Assembly: GCF_026013525.1 (NCBI RefSeq)
Contig: NZ_JAPDRA010000001.1
Span: 372,001 to 436,000, forward strand
DNA from: Sphingomonas canadensis
Lineage (GTDB): Bacteria > Pseudomonadota > Alphaproteobacteria > Sphingomonadales > Sphingomonadaceae
Length of the DNA: 64,000 nucleotides
Reading direction: 5' to 3'
How positions within the stretch are numbered: the stretch's first letter is position 1; every line of letters begins with the position of its first letter. The translations under genes and the position numbers were made by a program. Positions 38,006 through 46,959 of this stretch are shown piece after piece. Below the pieces are notes generated by a model, which was not told the origin of the DNA, did no database searches, and saw only the letters and a list, made by a program, of their open reading frames with translations.

Positions 38006-38964
38006 TTCATGCCTCCCATATTACGCAGGAAGAAGCGCGCCATCGTCGCGAACGCGGCATCGCTTTCCGGGGCCTCGACATAGGCCCAGAAGGCATGCGG
38101 CAGTCCATCGAAGATATGGAGCGTTGCCGGAACCCCGGCTGCATCGAGCACCCGGCAAAGCGTGGCGGTCGATCCAAGCAGAAAGTCGCGCCCGCTCGAC
38201 AGGCACAGCGTGGGCGGCCAGCCGGAGACATCGCCCCGAAGCGGGGACAGCGCCGGATCGCGAAGCGCGCGTGTACCCGCATAGATCCGCGCCAAGTCGC
38301 TCGCGCCGACGCCGCCGAACAACTGCATCGCATCGTCGGACTGTTCGAGGTCGGCTGTTCCCGAGAAGAAGCCGACCGCGGCGGGGAGCGGGGCACCCAG
38401 CGCTTTCAGACGTGCGATGAGTTCTCCGGTCAGGATCGCCCCTGCGGAGGTGCCGAAGACAGCGACCGGCTGCCCGTCCGCCTCTTCCCGAAGCGCGCGA
38501 TAGACGGCTTCGGCATCATCGAGCGCCGCCGGAAATGGGTATTCGGGCGCAAGCCGGTAGCGCACTGCGACAACCCGATATCCCGTCAATGCCGCGACGG
38601 GGATATTCTCCGTGCGTGATCCGGCATCGACGATGAACCCGCCGCCGTGCAGGTTCATGAGCAACGGCCCTTTGGGCGACCATCCGGCGGGCGTGAAGAT
38701 GCGAACGGGAACGCCCGCGATCACCGTCTCGCGCATCGTCACGCCGTAGCGCGCGAGCATGCGACCACCGATCTCCTGCTGGATCGAATCGATCCGCGCG
38801 CGCCGTGCCGGCAGACTGGGACCCGCCGGTGGCCGGGCGGCGTCGGCCGCAAGCGATGCGCGCGCCTCGGTGCTGATTCCCACTGCGGGCGGCAACGCGA
38901 TCTGGGCAAGCGCGGATCCGGGAAGCGCGATCAGCGCCAATGCGATTGCGAGCCTGCGCATCAT
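38002..38964 (-). CDS. Secreted alpha/beta-hydrolase, HSL type
   Basis: Second HSL-type esterase, 320 residues. The signal peptide MMRRLAIALALIALPGSALA is clear. Motifs are HGGGF near 106, the nucleophile GTSAGA near 171-176, aspartate in SSGRDF near 256 and histidine in LPHAFWAY near 290. It is diverged from the esterase just downstream but has the same fold and motif order, so they may be an old duplication acting on different acyl groups. ATG at 38964 overlaps the preceding GH1 stop by 4 bp. Confidence 0.82.
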   Translation of the reverse strand: MMRRLAIALALIALPGSALAQIALPPAVGISTEARASLAADAARPPAGPSLPARRARIDSIQQEIGGRMLARYGVTMRETVIAGVPVRIFTPAGWSPKGPLLMNLHGGGFIVDAGSRTENIPVAALTGYRVVAVRYRLAPEYPFPAALDDAEAVYRALREEADGQPVAVFGTSAGAILTGELIARLKALGAPLPAAVGFFSGTADLEQSDDAMQLFGGVGASDLARIYAGTRALRDPALSPLRGDVSGWPPTLCLSSGRDFLLGSTATLCRVLDAAGVPATLHIFDGLPHAFWAYVEAPESDAAFATMARFFLRNMGGMK

Positions 38965-40172
38965 ACCATCTCGCGCGCCAGACGCGCGTACAGCCGTGCG
39001 CTTGACTTCGGCGTGCGAATGAAGCTGCTCCGGTCGACCGAGACCAGCCCAAACTGCTGCGAATAGCCGCGGCGCCATTCGAAATTGTCGAGGAGCGACC
39101 AGTGCAGATAGCCCAGCACCGGCACTCCCTGCCGCCGCACCGTGCCGAGCGACGCGATCGCCGCGCGAAGATAGCGAAGACGCTGCGCATCCTCGGCGGT
39201 GGCGATGCCATTCTCGGTGACGAAGACCGGCTTGCCGGTCTGGCGGTGTGCATGCGCTACCGCCGCGCCGAGCGCCTGGGGATAGAATTCGTCTCCCGAC
39301 TGGGTGCGTTCCGCATCCGCGGACGGCGGCACGATCGCATGTGCATCGAGAACAAGTCGCCCATAGGTCTGTACGCCGATGAAATCATCGTCACGTGCGG
39401 CGGCGAAGAAAGGCGCTTCGGCATGTTGCCGATAGGCTTCGACGCCAACCTGGGTGCCCGCGCCCTGAACGTCGGGAAGCGCGAGGCTCATTCCCACCAG
39501 GCTCTGCGGCCAGACCTGCTTCCAGGCCGATCGGGCGGCGTGATGACCTGCAAGCAGCGTTTCGAGATGCTCGCCACGGGAATAGACCCAGACATGATAG
39601 TGATCCGAACCGCATGCCCGCGCTGCGGCTGCGAGCATGGCATCAAGTCCGGTGCGGGCAGGATCGGCGATGGGAGTGGCGCTCCATTTTCCCATCAGCG
39701 GCAGATTGGGCTCGTTGAAAGTGATCACATGACGCACGAGACCGCCGAATGCCCGCGCGACGCGCTCGGCGAAACGCGCGAACAGTTGCGGTGCGTTCGG
39801 GTTGCTCCATCCTCCTGACGCAGCGAACCAGCGCGGCGAGGTGAAATGGCTGAGGGTCACGATCGGTGCGATGCCGGCGTCGCGGCACGCGGCGGCCATT
39901 CGCGCATAATGATCAAGCCATGCCTGGCTGAACTGGCTCTCGGCGGGTTCGATCCGCGACCATTCGACCGAGAAGCGATAGGCACTCAGGCCGAGGGAGC
40001 GGACAATCGCGATGTCCTGCGCCCAGCGGTTCAGGCTGTCACAGGCGTCCCCCGACCGATCCCTGAACGAAGTGCCCGGAACCTGCTCTAGCAGCCAGAT
40101 ATCGGCATTGATATTATTGCCCTCAACCTGGTGGCCGGCAGTCGCGGTTCCCCAGAGAAAACCCGTACTCAA
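38961..40172 (-). CDS. Glycoside hydrolase family 1 enzyme (second copy, TTG start)
   Basis: GH1 beta-glycosidase of 403 residues. The acid/base glutamate lies in TFNEPN near 150 and the nucleophile in VTENG near 317. The TIM barrel opens STGFLWGTATAGHQVEGNN. I start it at TTG 40172, which overlaps the upstream GH1 stop by 4 bp (TTGA). The frame extends upstream only over the neighbour's 3' end. Unlike its neighbour it has no signal peptide, so it may act in the cytoplasm. The two GH1 proteins share long identical stretches and are tandem paralogues. Confidence 0.85.
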   Translation of the reverse strand: MSTGFLWGTATAGHQVEGNNINADIWLLEQVPGTSFRDRSGDACDSLNRWAQDIAIVRSLGLSAYRFSVEWSRIEPAESQFSQAWLDHYARMAAACRDAGIAPIVTLSHFTSPRWFAASGGWSNPNAPQLFARFAERVARAFGGLVRHVITFNEPNLPLMGKWSATPIADPARTGLDAMLAAAARACGSDHYHVWVYSRGEHLETLLAGHHAARSAWKQVWPQSLVGMSLALPDVQGAGTQVGVEAYRQHAEAPFFAAARDDDFIGVQTYGRLVLDAHAIVPPSADAERTQSGDEFYPQALGAAVAHAHRQTGKPVFVTENGIATAEDAQRLRYLRAAIASLGTVRRQGVPVLGYLHWSLLDNFEWRRGYSQQFGLVSVDRSSFIRTPKSSARLYARLAREMV

Positions 40173-41476
40173 CCCAATTGGCTCCGCTTGGCGATCCGGC
40201 CCAGCACATAGGCGCTCGCTTTGGGTGATCGCCGGAAGCTGGTCCGATCGACTGCGACGAGCCCGAATTTCGGTCCATAGCCCGAGAACCACTCGAAATT
40301 GTCGAGCAGCGACCAGTGGATATAGCCGAGCACGGGGATGCCATCCCGCACCGCGGCTTCGACCGAGGCAATGGCTTCGGGGATGAAGCGCTGCCGCTTC
40401 GCATCATCCGCGGCATCAAGGCCGTTCTCGGTGATCAGCACCGGCTTGCCGGTCGCCTTGTGTGCGTAGCGCACGACATTGCCGATCGCGGCTGGGAACC
40501 ATTCTTTGCCGTCGGCGCCACGCGGCGCGTCGGCGGGTGCCTCCACATCGCGGTCGCGTCCGACATAGGCGCGGCCATAGGTCTGGACACCGACGAAATC
40601 ATCCTTGTCCATCACGGCGAAGAACGGACCATAGATTTCGGCACGCTTGCGCGCGATCCCGCTGTCGGGGCCAACGGCGACATTGTCGGGAATGGCCAGG
40701 CTCATGCCGATCGGCAGATCGCTACGGACCGCGCGGATCGCTTCGCGGCCCTTGACGTGTGCCGCGACCACGCCGGGGATCATCGGTACCGGATCCCCAC
40801 CATTGAGCAGCGAGAAGCGATCCGATCCGCTTGCCTTGGCGGCCGCTGCGACATTGGCTGCCAGCCGCTCCATGAAAGCGGGCGGGGGCGGACTCACTGC
40901 CCAGCGGCCGCCGAGTGCAAGATTGGGTTCGTTGAAGGTGAGTGCGTGGCTGATGCCCGTGCCCATCGCGCGCGCGACCTTCCCGCAATAGCGCGCGAAC
41001 AGATCGGGTGCGTCCTGGTTCTCCCAGCCACCGGCGGCGGCAAACCAGCGCGGGCAGGTGAAATGGTTGAAGGTAACGACCGGCGCCAGCCCGAGCTCGC
41101 GGCAGTAATCGACCATGCGGGTATAATGGTCGAGATAAGCCTGACTGAACTGTCCGGGCATCGGCTCGATCCGCGACCATTCGACCGAGAAACGATAGCA
41201 GTTGAGGCCGATCGCCTTCACGATCGCCACATCCTCCCGCCAGCGGTTCAGGCTGTCGCAGGCATCGCCGGAGGGTTCGGCGAACACTCTGGGCCTGACC
41301 TGTTCGAGCAGCCAGATGTCGGCATTGACATTGTTGCCCTCTACTTGGTGCCCGGCGGTCGCCGCTCCCCACAGGAAGGTGCGGCGTCTCGCGGCCAAGG
41401 CAGGCACGGTCGCGGTCATTGCGGCGGCTGCGCCGATACCCAGCACTTCGCGCCGCCCGATGCGACCCCCGCTCAT
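40169..41476 (-). CDS. Secreted glycoside hydrolase family 1 enzyme
   Basis: GH1 beta-glucosidase-like enzyme of 435 residues. The N-terminus MSGGRIGRREVLGIGAAAAM is a twin-arginine-style signal ending near PALAA, suggesting export as a folded protein. The barrel begins TFLWGAATAGHQVEGNN near 32. The acid/base E is in TFNEPN near 180 and the nucleophile in ITENG near 348. It probably removes beta-linked glucose or a related sugar from the substrate in the periplasm. The ATG at 41476 overlaps the alpha/beta-hydrolase stop by 4 bp. Confidence 0.88.
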   Translation of the reverse strand: MSGGRIGRREVLGIGAAAAMTATVPALAARRRTFLWGAATAGHQVEGNNVNADIWLLEQVRPRVFAEPSGDACDSLNRWREDVAIVKAIGLNCYRFSVEWSRIEPMPGQFSQAYLDHYTRMVDYCRELGLAPVVTFNHFTCPRWFAAAGGWENQDAPDLFARYCGKVARAMGTGISHALTFNEPNLALGGRWAVSPPPPAFMERLAANVAAAAKASGSDRFSLLNGGDPVPMIPGVVAAHVKGREAIRAVRSDLPIGMSLAIPDNVAVGPDSGIARKRAEIYGPFFAVMDKDDFVGVQTYGRAYVGRDRDVEAPADAPRGADGKEWFPAAIGNVVRYAHKATGKPVLITENGLDAADDAKRQRFIPEAIASVEAAVRDGIPVLGYIHWSLLDNFEWFSGYGPKFGLVAVDRTSFRRSPKASAYVLGRIAKRSQLG

Positions 41477-42843
41477 CGCACGGCGTCCGGTCCCGGGCGC
41501 TTGCCGGTCAATACCCAGAGTCGCATCGCGTCGAAGGCGGCGATGTTCTGGGCCGGAGAGAAGCCGCAATGCGCATAGCCTTCCAATCCTCCGGGCAGCG
41601 GAAATTTGGTCGCAGGCACCGCATATTGCGCGATCCGGGCGCCATTGCCCGCACGCGCGACGATTCGACCGAGATTTTCGGACTGAGAGAAAGGAACGAG
41701 CGAGTCGATGACCTGATGGACAGTGACCAGGGGAATGCGAAACCGCCCGGTCGCCTGATGCCAAGCGCGCGCATAGGCGATTGCTGCTGGATCCGCGTCG
41801 TAGCGCGGCATACGGCGATTGAAGTCCGCCGCTTCCTCCGGCGTCATTTCGGGCGGCGCGTAGACGCGGCCCCGGTTCCCGATCGGCAGGCCGCCCATGG
41901 TCGCGATGATGTCGTCCATTCCCAGCGCCGCAGAGTAGAGCGGCGCTCCGATCGCAGCGGGATCGGGCGCGAAGCCGCCGATCGCGGCGATCTGGCGAAT
42001 GATGCGGGCCTCCGATCCCTCAGGGCTCTTCTTCGCCGCTTGGAAGAGGGCGAGCACCGGCGCGATCAGCTTCATCTTCTGCTGTTCGCGAAACGCGTCC
42101 CCGGCAATAGGGCTTCCCGGTGGTGGAACGGTCGGCAGCGCGGAGCGGGTGAGGTCCTTGTCGCCCGGGATAGCATAGGGCGTACCTGCGGTCAGAATGT
42201 CATAGGCACCGCGAATGTCCGCAAGCTGCTGGACGAGTGGAAGCCACCCTTCGGTCACACCGCACATCGAGACCGCGCCGGAAAAGGCGCGGGGATAGCG
42301 CTCGATCAGCGTCATCACGATGCTGCCGCCCATAGAGCCGCCCAGCGCGTAGAAGCGGCGGGTGCCCATCTTTGCTGCGAGGGCGCGAAGCCGCATGGCG
42401 TTGAGGGCGCCGCTTTCGGTCGCGACACCCGACTTGTCGGTCGCAGCGATGCCGAACGCAATGCCCTCGCCATAGGCATGACGGAAGGTGCCGCCGCTCG
42501 GGTCCTTCGAAAAGGGATCGGCGGGCACGGTGGGCGTGGAGCCTGGCGTGGCATAGCCCTGGCCGAACAGGATCATCTCGCCGTTCCAGTTCGCCGGCAC
42601 GCCCAGGACAAAACGGCGGCCCTGGATCGTGCCGTTCAGCACCATACCGCCATCGGGACCGGCAGTCGCCACCAAGTCGGCAGCTCCTCCGCGCCGGGCC
42701 CGTTCGAGCAGCATCGCCTGTTGCCGATCGAGGCTGAACCCGGCCGCCGCCGGCGCCGTTGCCGGCACAGTCTGCGCAACCCCCATGTGGGTGATGAACA
42801 GCGCCAGCGGCAGTGCGGCGAGCGAGAGTCGCATCGTACGCAT
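41473..42843 (-). CDS. Secreted alpha/beta-hydrolase (paralogue of 32834-34216)
   Basis: Exported hydrolase of 456 residues, directly after the TonB-dependent receptor (2-bp gap). Signal peptide MRTMRLSLAALPLALFITHMGVAQ. The serine is near 169 in YALGGSMGG, the aspartate near 378 in HQVIDSLVP and the histidine near 423 in GYAHCGF. Shared blocks with the 32834-34216 protein include VPANWNG, the RSALPT..PP segment and the WHQATGRFR.PL stretch. A periplasmic deacylase acting early on the imported compound is a reasonable inference. Confidence 0.75.
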   Translation of the reverse strand: MRTMRLSLAALPLALFITHMGVAQTVPATAPAAAGFSLDRQQAMLLERARRGGAADLVATAGPDGGMVLNGTIQGRRFVLGVPANWNGEMILFGQGYATPGSTPTVPADPFSKDPSGGTFRHAYGEGIAFGIAATDKSGVATESGALNAMRLRALAAKMGTRRFYALGGSMGGSIVMTLIERYPRAFSGAVSMCGVTEGWLPLVQQLADIRGAYDILTAGTPYAIPGDKDLTRSALPTVPPPGSPIAGDAFREQQKMKLIAPVLALFQAAKKSPEGSEARIIRQIAAIGGFAPDPAAIGAPLYSAALGMDDIIATMGGLPIGNRGRVYAPPEMTPEEAADFNRRMPRYDADPAAIAYARAWHQATGRFRIPLVTVHQVIDSLVPFSQSENLGRIVARAGNGARIAQYAVPATKFPLPGGLEGYAHCGFSPAQNIAAFDAMRLWVLTGKRPGPDAVR

Positions 42844-42845
42844 CG

Positions 42846-45341
42846 TCAGAACCTGTAGCGGAGCTGCACGCCATATTGCGCAGGCTCGCCGTAGATCGAG
42901 TTGGCGAATCCGGAATTATTGTAGCCAGTATTCGCGGTCACGCGATATTCCTTGTCCAGGACGTTGGTTCCGAACACCGCCGCATCGAGCGAAGAGCCAA
43001 ACATGCCGTTCCATTCCACGCGCAGGTTCAGCAGGCCATAGGGAGCGATTGTGTCGAGCGGCTGGGGGTCCGAGGCGACACGCTGGCGCGACTGCCAGCT
43101 ATAGGTCGCGCGAACCGAAAGGTCGCCCGCGCTTTCCGCGATCGGGATGCCGACCCGGGCGTCGAGACTGAACTTGTGCTTCGCGACGAACGTGAAGGGC
43201 GTGCTGGAAAGATCACGCGAGGGCTGGGCAGCCGTGAGTGCGGAAGGGATGGCCGGGATGGCGATGGTCGTATAGTCAAGATACTGGGCATCGTTGTAGG
43301 AGTAGGTGGCTCCCAGCGTCACCCATTTGCTGGGCATGACCAGGAACTCGGCTTCGACTCCGACCACACGGGCTTTCTGCGCATTGGCGAGAATGTCCGC
43401 GCCGGCGATCGCCGCACGCTGGATGACCTGCACATCGTCAAAAGCGGTGTAGAAGGCCGCGATATTGGTGCGGGCCCTGACGTCGCCGAAAGTCCAGTCC
43501 CGCTTCACGCCGATTTCGAAGTCGGTCACCTTTTCCGGCCGCACCGCGGCAAGAGGATAGGAATCGCCGAGAAACAGCGTGACGATCGGATTGTTGGCAC
43601 CGGACTTGTAGCCGCGGCGAGACACGGCATAAATCAGCGTGTTCGAGTCAGCGCGCCAATCGAGCCCCAATTGCCAGGTCGGTCCGTCGCTGCGGCCATT
43701 GAAGCTCGGCTTGGTGCAGTTCGGGTATTTGAGCGTGGGAAACCCGCCCGCCGCGACGGCCTTGAACGCGTCATAGACGCAGAGATCGGCATTGAGGCCG
43801 ATAACCTGCGCGGCTTGCGCCGGCGTGACGACGCCCAGTGCGGCCAACTGGTTGAAGACCTGATAGCTTGCAGGATCCTGATAGGAAGTAATGGTACCGC
43901 CGAACTTGTCCCAGGTCCAACGGAAGCCGGCGGTCGCGGTCAGATTTGGAGTCAGTTTATACTGCACCTGGCCATACAGCGCCCGACTTTGCCCATAGAC
44001 GGATGCGTCTGGCTGCACATTGATGGCGGGAAGCAGTGGCCCATTCACCCCGAGCGCGGTTTGCAGCGCGGGGGGCAGGATGATCGGCCCGCCGCCAAGA
44101 ATGCCGCCGGCCTGGAGCGGGTTGCGAGTGAGGAAGGTCAGGGGTTCGAGGCTCTTCTCGGTCAGGAAGAAACCACCGGCCTGGACGCTGAACCGCCCGT
44201 CGTCATAATGGATCCGCACCTCTTCGGTGATGGTGCGCAGGTTATTGTTGTAGCTTCCGGGGAAGGCGCCGAGCAGATCGGCGATCGGCAGCGGTGTCGA
44301 ATCACGGTCGGTCGCAGCGGTCGAGCGCGTGCGAGCATAGCTGAATATGTTCGTGAAGGTCAGCGTGTCGCTCAGCCGAAACTCGGTATTATTGAGCGCG
44401 AGAAAAGTCTTGGCCTTTTCAAAGGTTGGCGTGCTGAGCGCGGTCTCCCGCGGGCCGCGCGCCTCTTGTTGCGCGAGATAGGGCTGGAGCAGCGGGGCAT
44501 AGGTGCTGCCGGGGCGAACGCTAAGCAGGATGCTGCCGCCGCCATGCTCGTCCACATCGATATAATTGACGGCGGTGTAGCTGCTGATGCTGTCGCTCGG
44601 ATTGAATTGCATGCCGAAGCGCAGCGAGAAATTGTTGCGGTTGAGATAATCGACGCCGGTGACGACATCCCGGACATATCCATCCCTTTTGTCGAACTGC
44701 CCCGCCACACGGATCGCAAGGACATCATCGACGATCGGAATGTTGAGTGCGCCCTGGCCGCCGCGGCGATTATAGTTGCCGATCGTGAGGTCGGCGTAAC
44801 CCTCCACAACGTTCATCTTCGGCCGGGTAGGCTCCAGCAGCACGGCGCCGCCGGTCGTATTGCGGCCGAACAGCGTGCCCTGCGGACCTTTCAACACCTG
44901 CAGCGAGGCGAGGTCGTAGAAGTTGCCGGGGCCACTCGCGATCGTCGGAACCTCGGCGAAGTATCCGACCACACCCGGACCGCTACCGGTGCCGGCGCCG
45001 CCCGACCCGCCCAAGCCACGGATCGTATAGGTCTCCTGATTGCGCCGGACATCCCCCATCACGGTCAGCGACGGCGTGAAATTCTGAAGATCGGTGGCGG
45101 AGTTGATGCCCTTCGCCCGGATCGTGTCCTGCGAGAGGACGGTGAGCGAGATGGGCACGTCCTGCGCACGTTCATCGGACCGACGCGCGGTGACGACGAT
45201 GTCGTCGTTGCCTTCATCCTCCGCAGCGGTCGGCTGCGACTGAGGCGCTGCCTCCTGGGCCGCGGCTGGCGAGATACCGGCAATGGCGATCGCGGCCGCG
45301 CAGGCCGACAAGGACAGATAAAGATTTCGCGAGATGCGCAT
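42846..45341 (-). CDS. TonB-dependent outer-membrane receptor
   Basis: Imports a bulky nutrient across the outer membrane using TonB energy. 831 residues: signal peptide (about 1-28, ending PAAAQ), TonB-box-like DDIVVTA near 46-52, plug domain (about 55-175, with LQVLKGPQGTLFGRNTTGGAV) and a 22-strand-type beta barrel ending in aromatic YRF. Ribosome site GGAGGGGAG precedes the ATG. As first gene of the operon and divergent from the LacI regulator, it probably takes up the intact acylated glycoside. Closest in pattern to the FpvA/iron-type receptor group often annotated in sphingomonads, so annotation alone would not reveal a sugar role. Confidence 0.92.
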   Translation of the reverse strand: MRISRNLYLSLSACAAAIAIAGISPAAAQEAAPQSQPTAAEDEGNDDIVVTARRSDERAQDVPISLTVLSQDTIRAKGINSATDLQNFTPSLTVMGDVRRNQETYTIRGLGGSGGAGTGSGPGVVGYFAEVPTIASGPGNFYDLASLQVLKGPQGTLFGRNTTGGAVLLEPTRPKMNVVEGYADLTIGNYNRRGGQGALNIPIVDDVLAIRVAGQFDKRDGYVRDVVTGVDYLNRNNFSLRFGMQFNPSDSISSYTAVNYIDVDEHGGGSILLSVRPGSTYAPLLQPYLAQQEARGPRETALSTPTFEKAKTFLALNNTEFRLSDTLTFTNIFSYARTRSTAATDRDSTPLPIADLLGAFPGSYNNNLRTITEEVRIHYDDGRFSVQAGGFFLTEKSLEPLTFLTRNPLQAGGILGGGPIILPPALQTALGVNGPLLPAINVQPDASVYGQSRALYGQVQYKLTPNLTATAGFRWTWDKFGGTITSYQDPASYQVFNQLAALGVVTPAQAAQVIGLNADLCVYDAFKAVAAGGFPTLKYPNCTKPSFNGRSDGPTWQLGLDWRADSNTLIYAVSRRGYKSGANNPIVTLFLGDSYPLAAVRPEKVTDFEIGVKRDWTFGDVRARTNIAAFYTAFDDVQVIQRAAIAGADILANAQKARVVGVEAEFLVMPSKWVTLGATYSYNDAQYLDYTTIAIPAIPSALTAAQPSRDLSSTPFTFVAKHKFSLDARVGIPIAESAGDLSVRATYSWQSRQRVASDPQPLDTIAPYGLLNLRVEWNGMFGSSLDAAVFGTNVLDKEYRVTANTGYNNSGFANSIYGEPAQYGVQLRYRF

Positions 45342-45391
45342 TGATTTACTCCCCTCCTTGGGCCGAACTTCGCCGGCTGACGAATGGGGCG

Positions 45392-45415
45392 TAACCGGTT
45401 ATGAAATGCATTTCA
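45392..45415. promoter_or_regulatory. Twin palindromes, probable LacI-family operator
   Basis: Two perfect palindromes abut: TAACCGGTTA (45392-45401) and TGAAATGCATTTCA (45402-45415). A wider inverted pair, TTATGAAA (45399-45406) and TTTCATAA (45423-45430), overlaps them. They lie in the 140-bp gap between the TonB-receptor start (45341) and the regulator start (45482). A central CG-containing palindrome is typical for LacI/GalR operators. Control of both divergent units is inferred. Confidence 0.6.
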
Positions 45416-45481
45416 ATACTTGTTTCATAATGGCGCTCTCCACGATTGCGTCGGCGCGCGCCGCGACCTACCACCGTGTCT

Positions 45482-46507
45482 ATGAAGCCAAGAACCTCTT
45501 CACGGCCGTCCTCCCCCCGCCCGACGATGGAGGATGTCGCGCGCGCGGCCAATGTCTCGAAGCCGACCGTCTCGCGCGTGCTCGCGAACAGTCCGCTGGT
45601 GAATTCCGAGACTCGCGAGCGGGTACTCGAGGCGGCGCGCGCGCAGGGATATGCGGTAAACCGCAATGCCCAGAAGCTGCGTCAGGAGCGTGCAAACACG
45701 GTCGCGGTCGTGCTGGATTTCGGTTCGCACCGGCACGGCGCGATCGGCGACCCGTTCATCTTTGAGCTGCTAGCCGGCGTCTCCGAGGCGCTCTCAGTGC
45801 GTGAAATCGACTTGCTTCTATCGCCGACGGGTCTCGACTCGGTCGAGGGATTCGTCGACCTGTACCGTGCGCGTGGCGCGGACGGCTTTATTGTGCTGGG
45901 ACAAGGCACGCGCGAGCAGATGCTTCGCGATGTCGCCCGCGCCGGCGTCCCGATCGTCGTGTGGGGGGCGGTCCATGCGGCTTCGGACTATTGCGCCATC
46001 GGCACGGATAATTTCCTCGGTGGAGAGCTGGCAGGCGAGCGCTTCCTGAAGCTCGGTCGCACGCGGTGGTTGTTCGTGGGAGATACGGCGCATGAGGAGC
46101 TGCTATTGCGGTATCAGGGTCTGGCGGCGGTAGCCAAGTCCAATTCGGCAGTGCAGCTCGACCAGCTTCCCGTCGAGTCGTTTGCTTTTGCATCGGTCCA
46201 GGCGGCGGCCGAACGCTATAATTGTAAGGCCGGTCTGCCAGACGCGGTTTTCGCCTTTTCCGACACGGCAGCGATGGCGGTCATCGGCGCCTTTGCCCGG
46301 CGCGGCCATCAAACTCCCAGGGACTATTCGCTCGTAGGATATAATGACATTCCGCCGGCAGCGCATTTCACGCCTGCCCTTACCACCATCCAGCAGCCAA
46401 CGGGAATCGCCGGCGCAATGATGGTGGAGAAGCTCATGCAACTTCTCGACGGCCGTCGTCCCAAGTCTGCGATGCTACCCACCCATCTTGTAGAGCGCGA
46501 GACATAG
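45482..46507 (+). CDS. LacI/GalR-family transcriptional regulator
   Basis: Sugar-responsive repressor of 341 residues. The N-terminal helix-turn-helix reads MEDVARAANVSKPTVSRVLA near 16-35, followed by the hinge region NRNAQKLRQERANTVAVV. A periplasmic-binding-protein-like effector domain (about 75-335) follows, with the C-terminal motif GYNDIPPAAHFTPALTTIQQP. ATG at 45482 is preferred to the in-frame TTG at 45446. It is divergent from the ten-gene operon and very probably represses it until a sugar from the pathway binds. A weak inverted repeat, ACGACAA/TTGTCGT, lies 55 bp after the stop. Confidence 0.9.
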   Translation: MKPRTSSRPSSPRPTMEDVARAANVSKPTVSRVLANSPLVNSETRERVLEAARAQGYAVNRNAQKLRQERANTVAVVLDFGSHRHGAIGDPFIFELLAGVSEALSVREIDLLLSPTGLDSVEGFVDLYRARGADGFIVLGQGTREQMLRDVARAGVPIVVWGAVHAASDYCAIGTDNFLGGELAGERFLKLGRTRWLFVGDTAHEELLLRYQGLAAVAKSNSAVQLDQLPVESFAFASVQAAAERYNCKAGLPDAVFAFSDTAAMAVIGAFARRGHQTPRDYSLVGYNDIPPAAHFTPALTTIQQPTGIAGAMMVEKLMQLLDGRRPKSAMLPTHLVERET

Positions 46508-46959
46508 TCAATACGATTGTCGGAAATTAAGGTAGGTTCCGAGAGGAAGCCGCATTGATCTTACGACAAAACAATTCAGGTGATTGTCGTTGCCCTGATG
46601 GGTTGCTGATTTTCTTCCGTACCATCAGAGGCCCCAGTCATTTCGCATCAAGCCAGACCATCCCAGATTTGACGGGGGCAGAGAAGCACATTTTGTCATT
46701 TGCTTGAGGCCTTAATGCAACAGGCTTGGAATCGAGGCTGCCACCCGATCAGGCTCGTAGCAGAACAGCGAGGATCACTTCGAGACGAACCGCATCAGAC
46801 CCGTCGAGTAGGTGGAGTAGAAAGCGCGGCTCGCGGGTACGCGTGGCTTCGCGATCCCATTCAGCTCAGACATTCCAATTTAAAACAATGCCACCTTCCG
46901 ATTGGGACGCTGATGAGGCTCGGGCCTCGGATCCACTCCCTGCATGCGCGGTCCGCGGC
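46508..46959. other. Gene-free stretch of low coding potential
   Basis: 452 bp with no supported gene; the short frames at 46700-46998 are not protein-like. It contains an inverted repeat ACGACAA (46563-46569) / TTGTCGT (46584-46590). It also has TGTCATTTGC at 46694, whose first eight bases equal the inverted right terminus at 50085, an alternative transposon boundary. GC is visibly lower than in the core genome. Confidence 0.5.
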
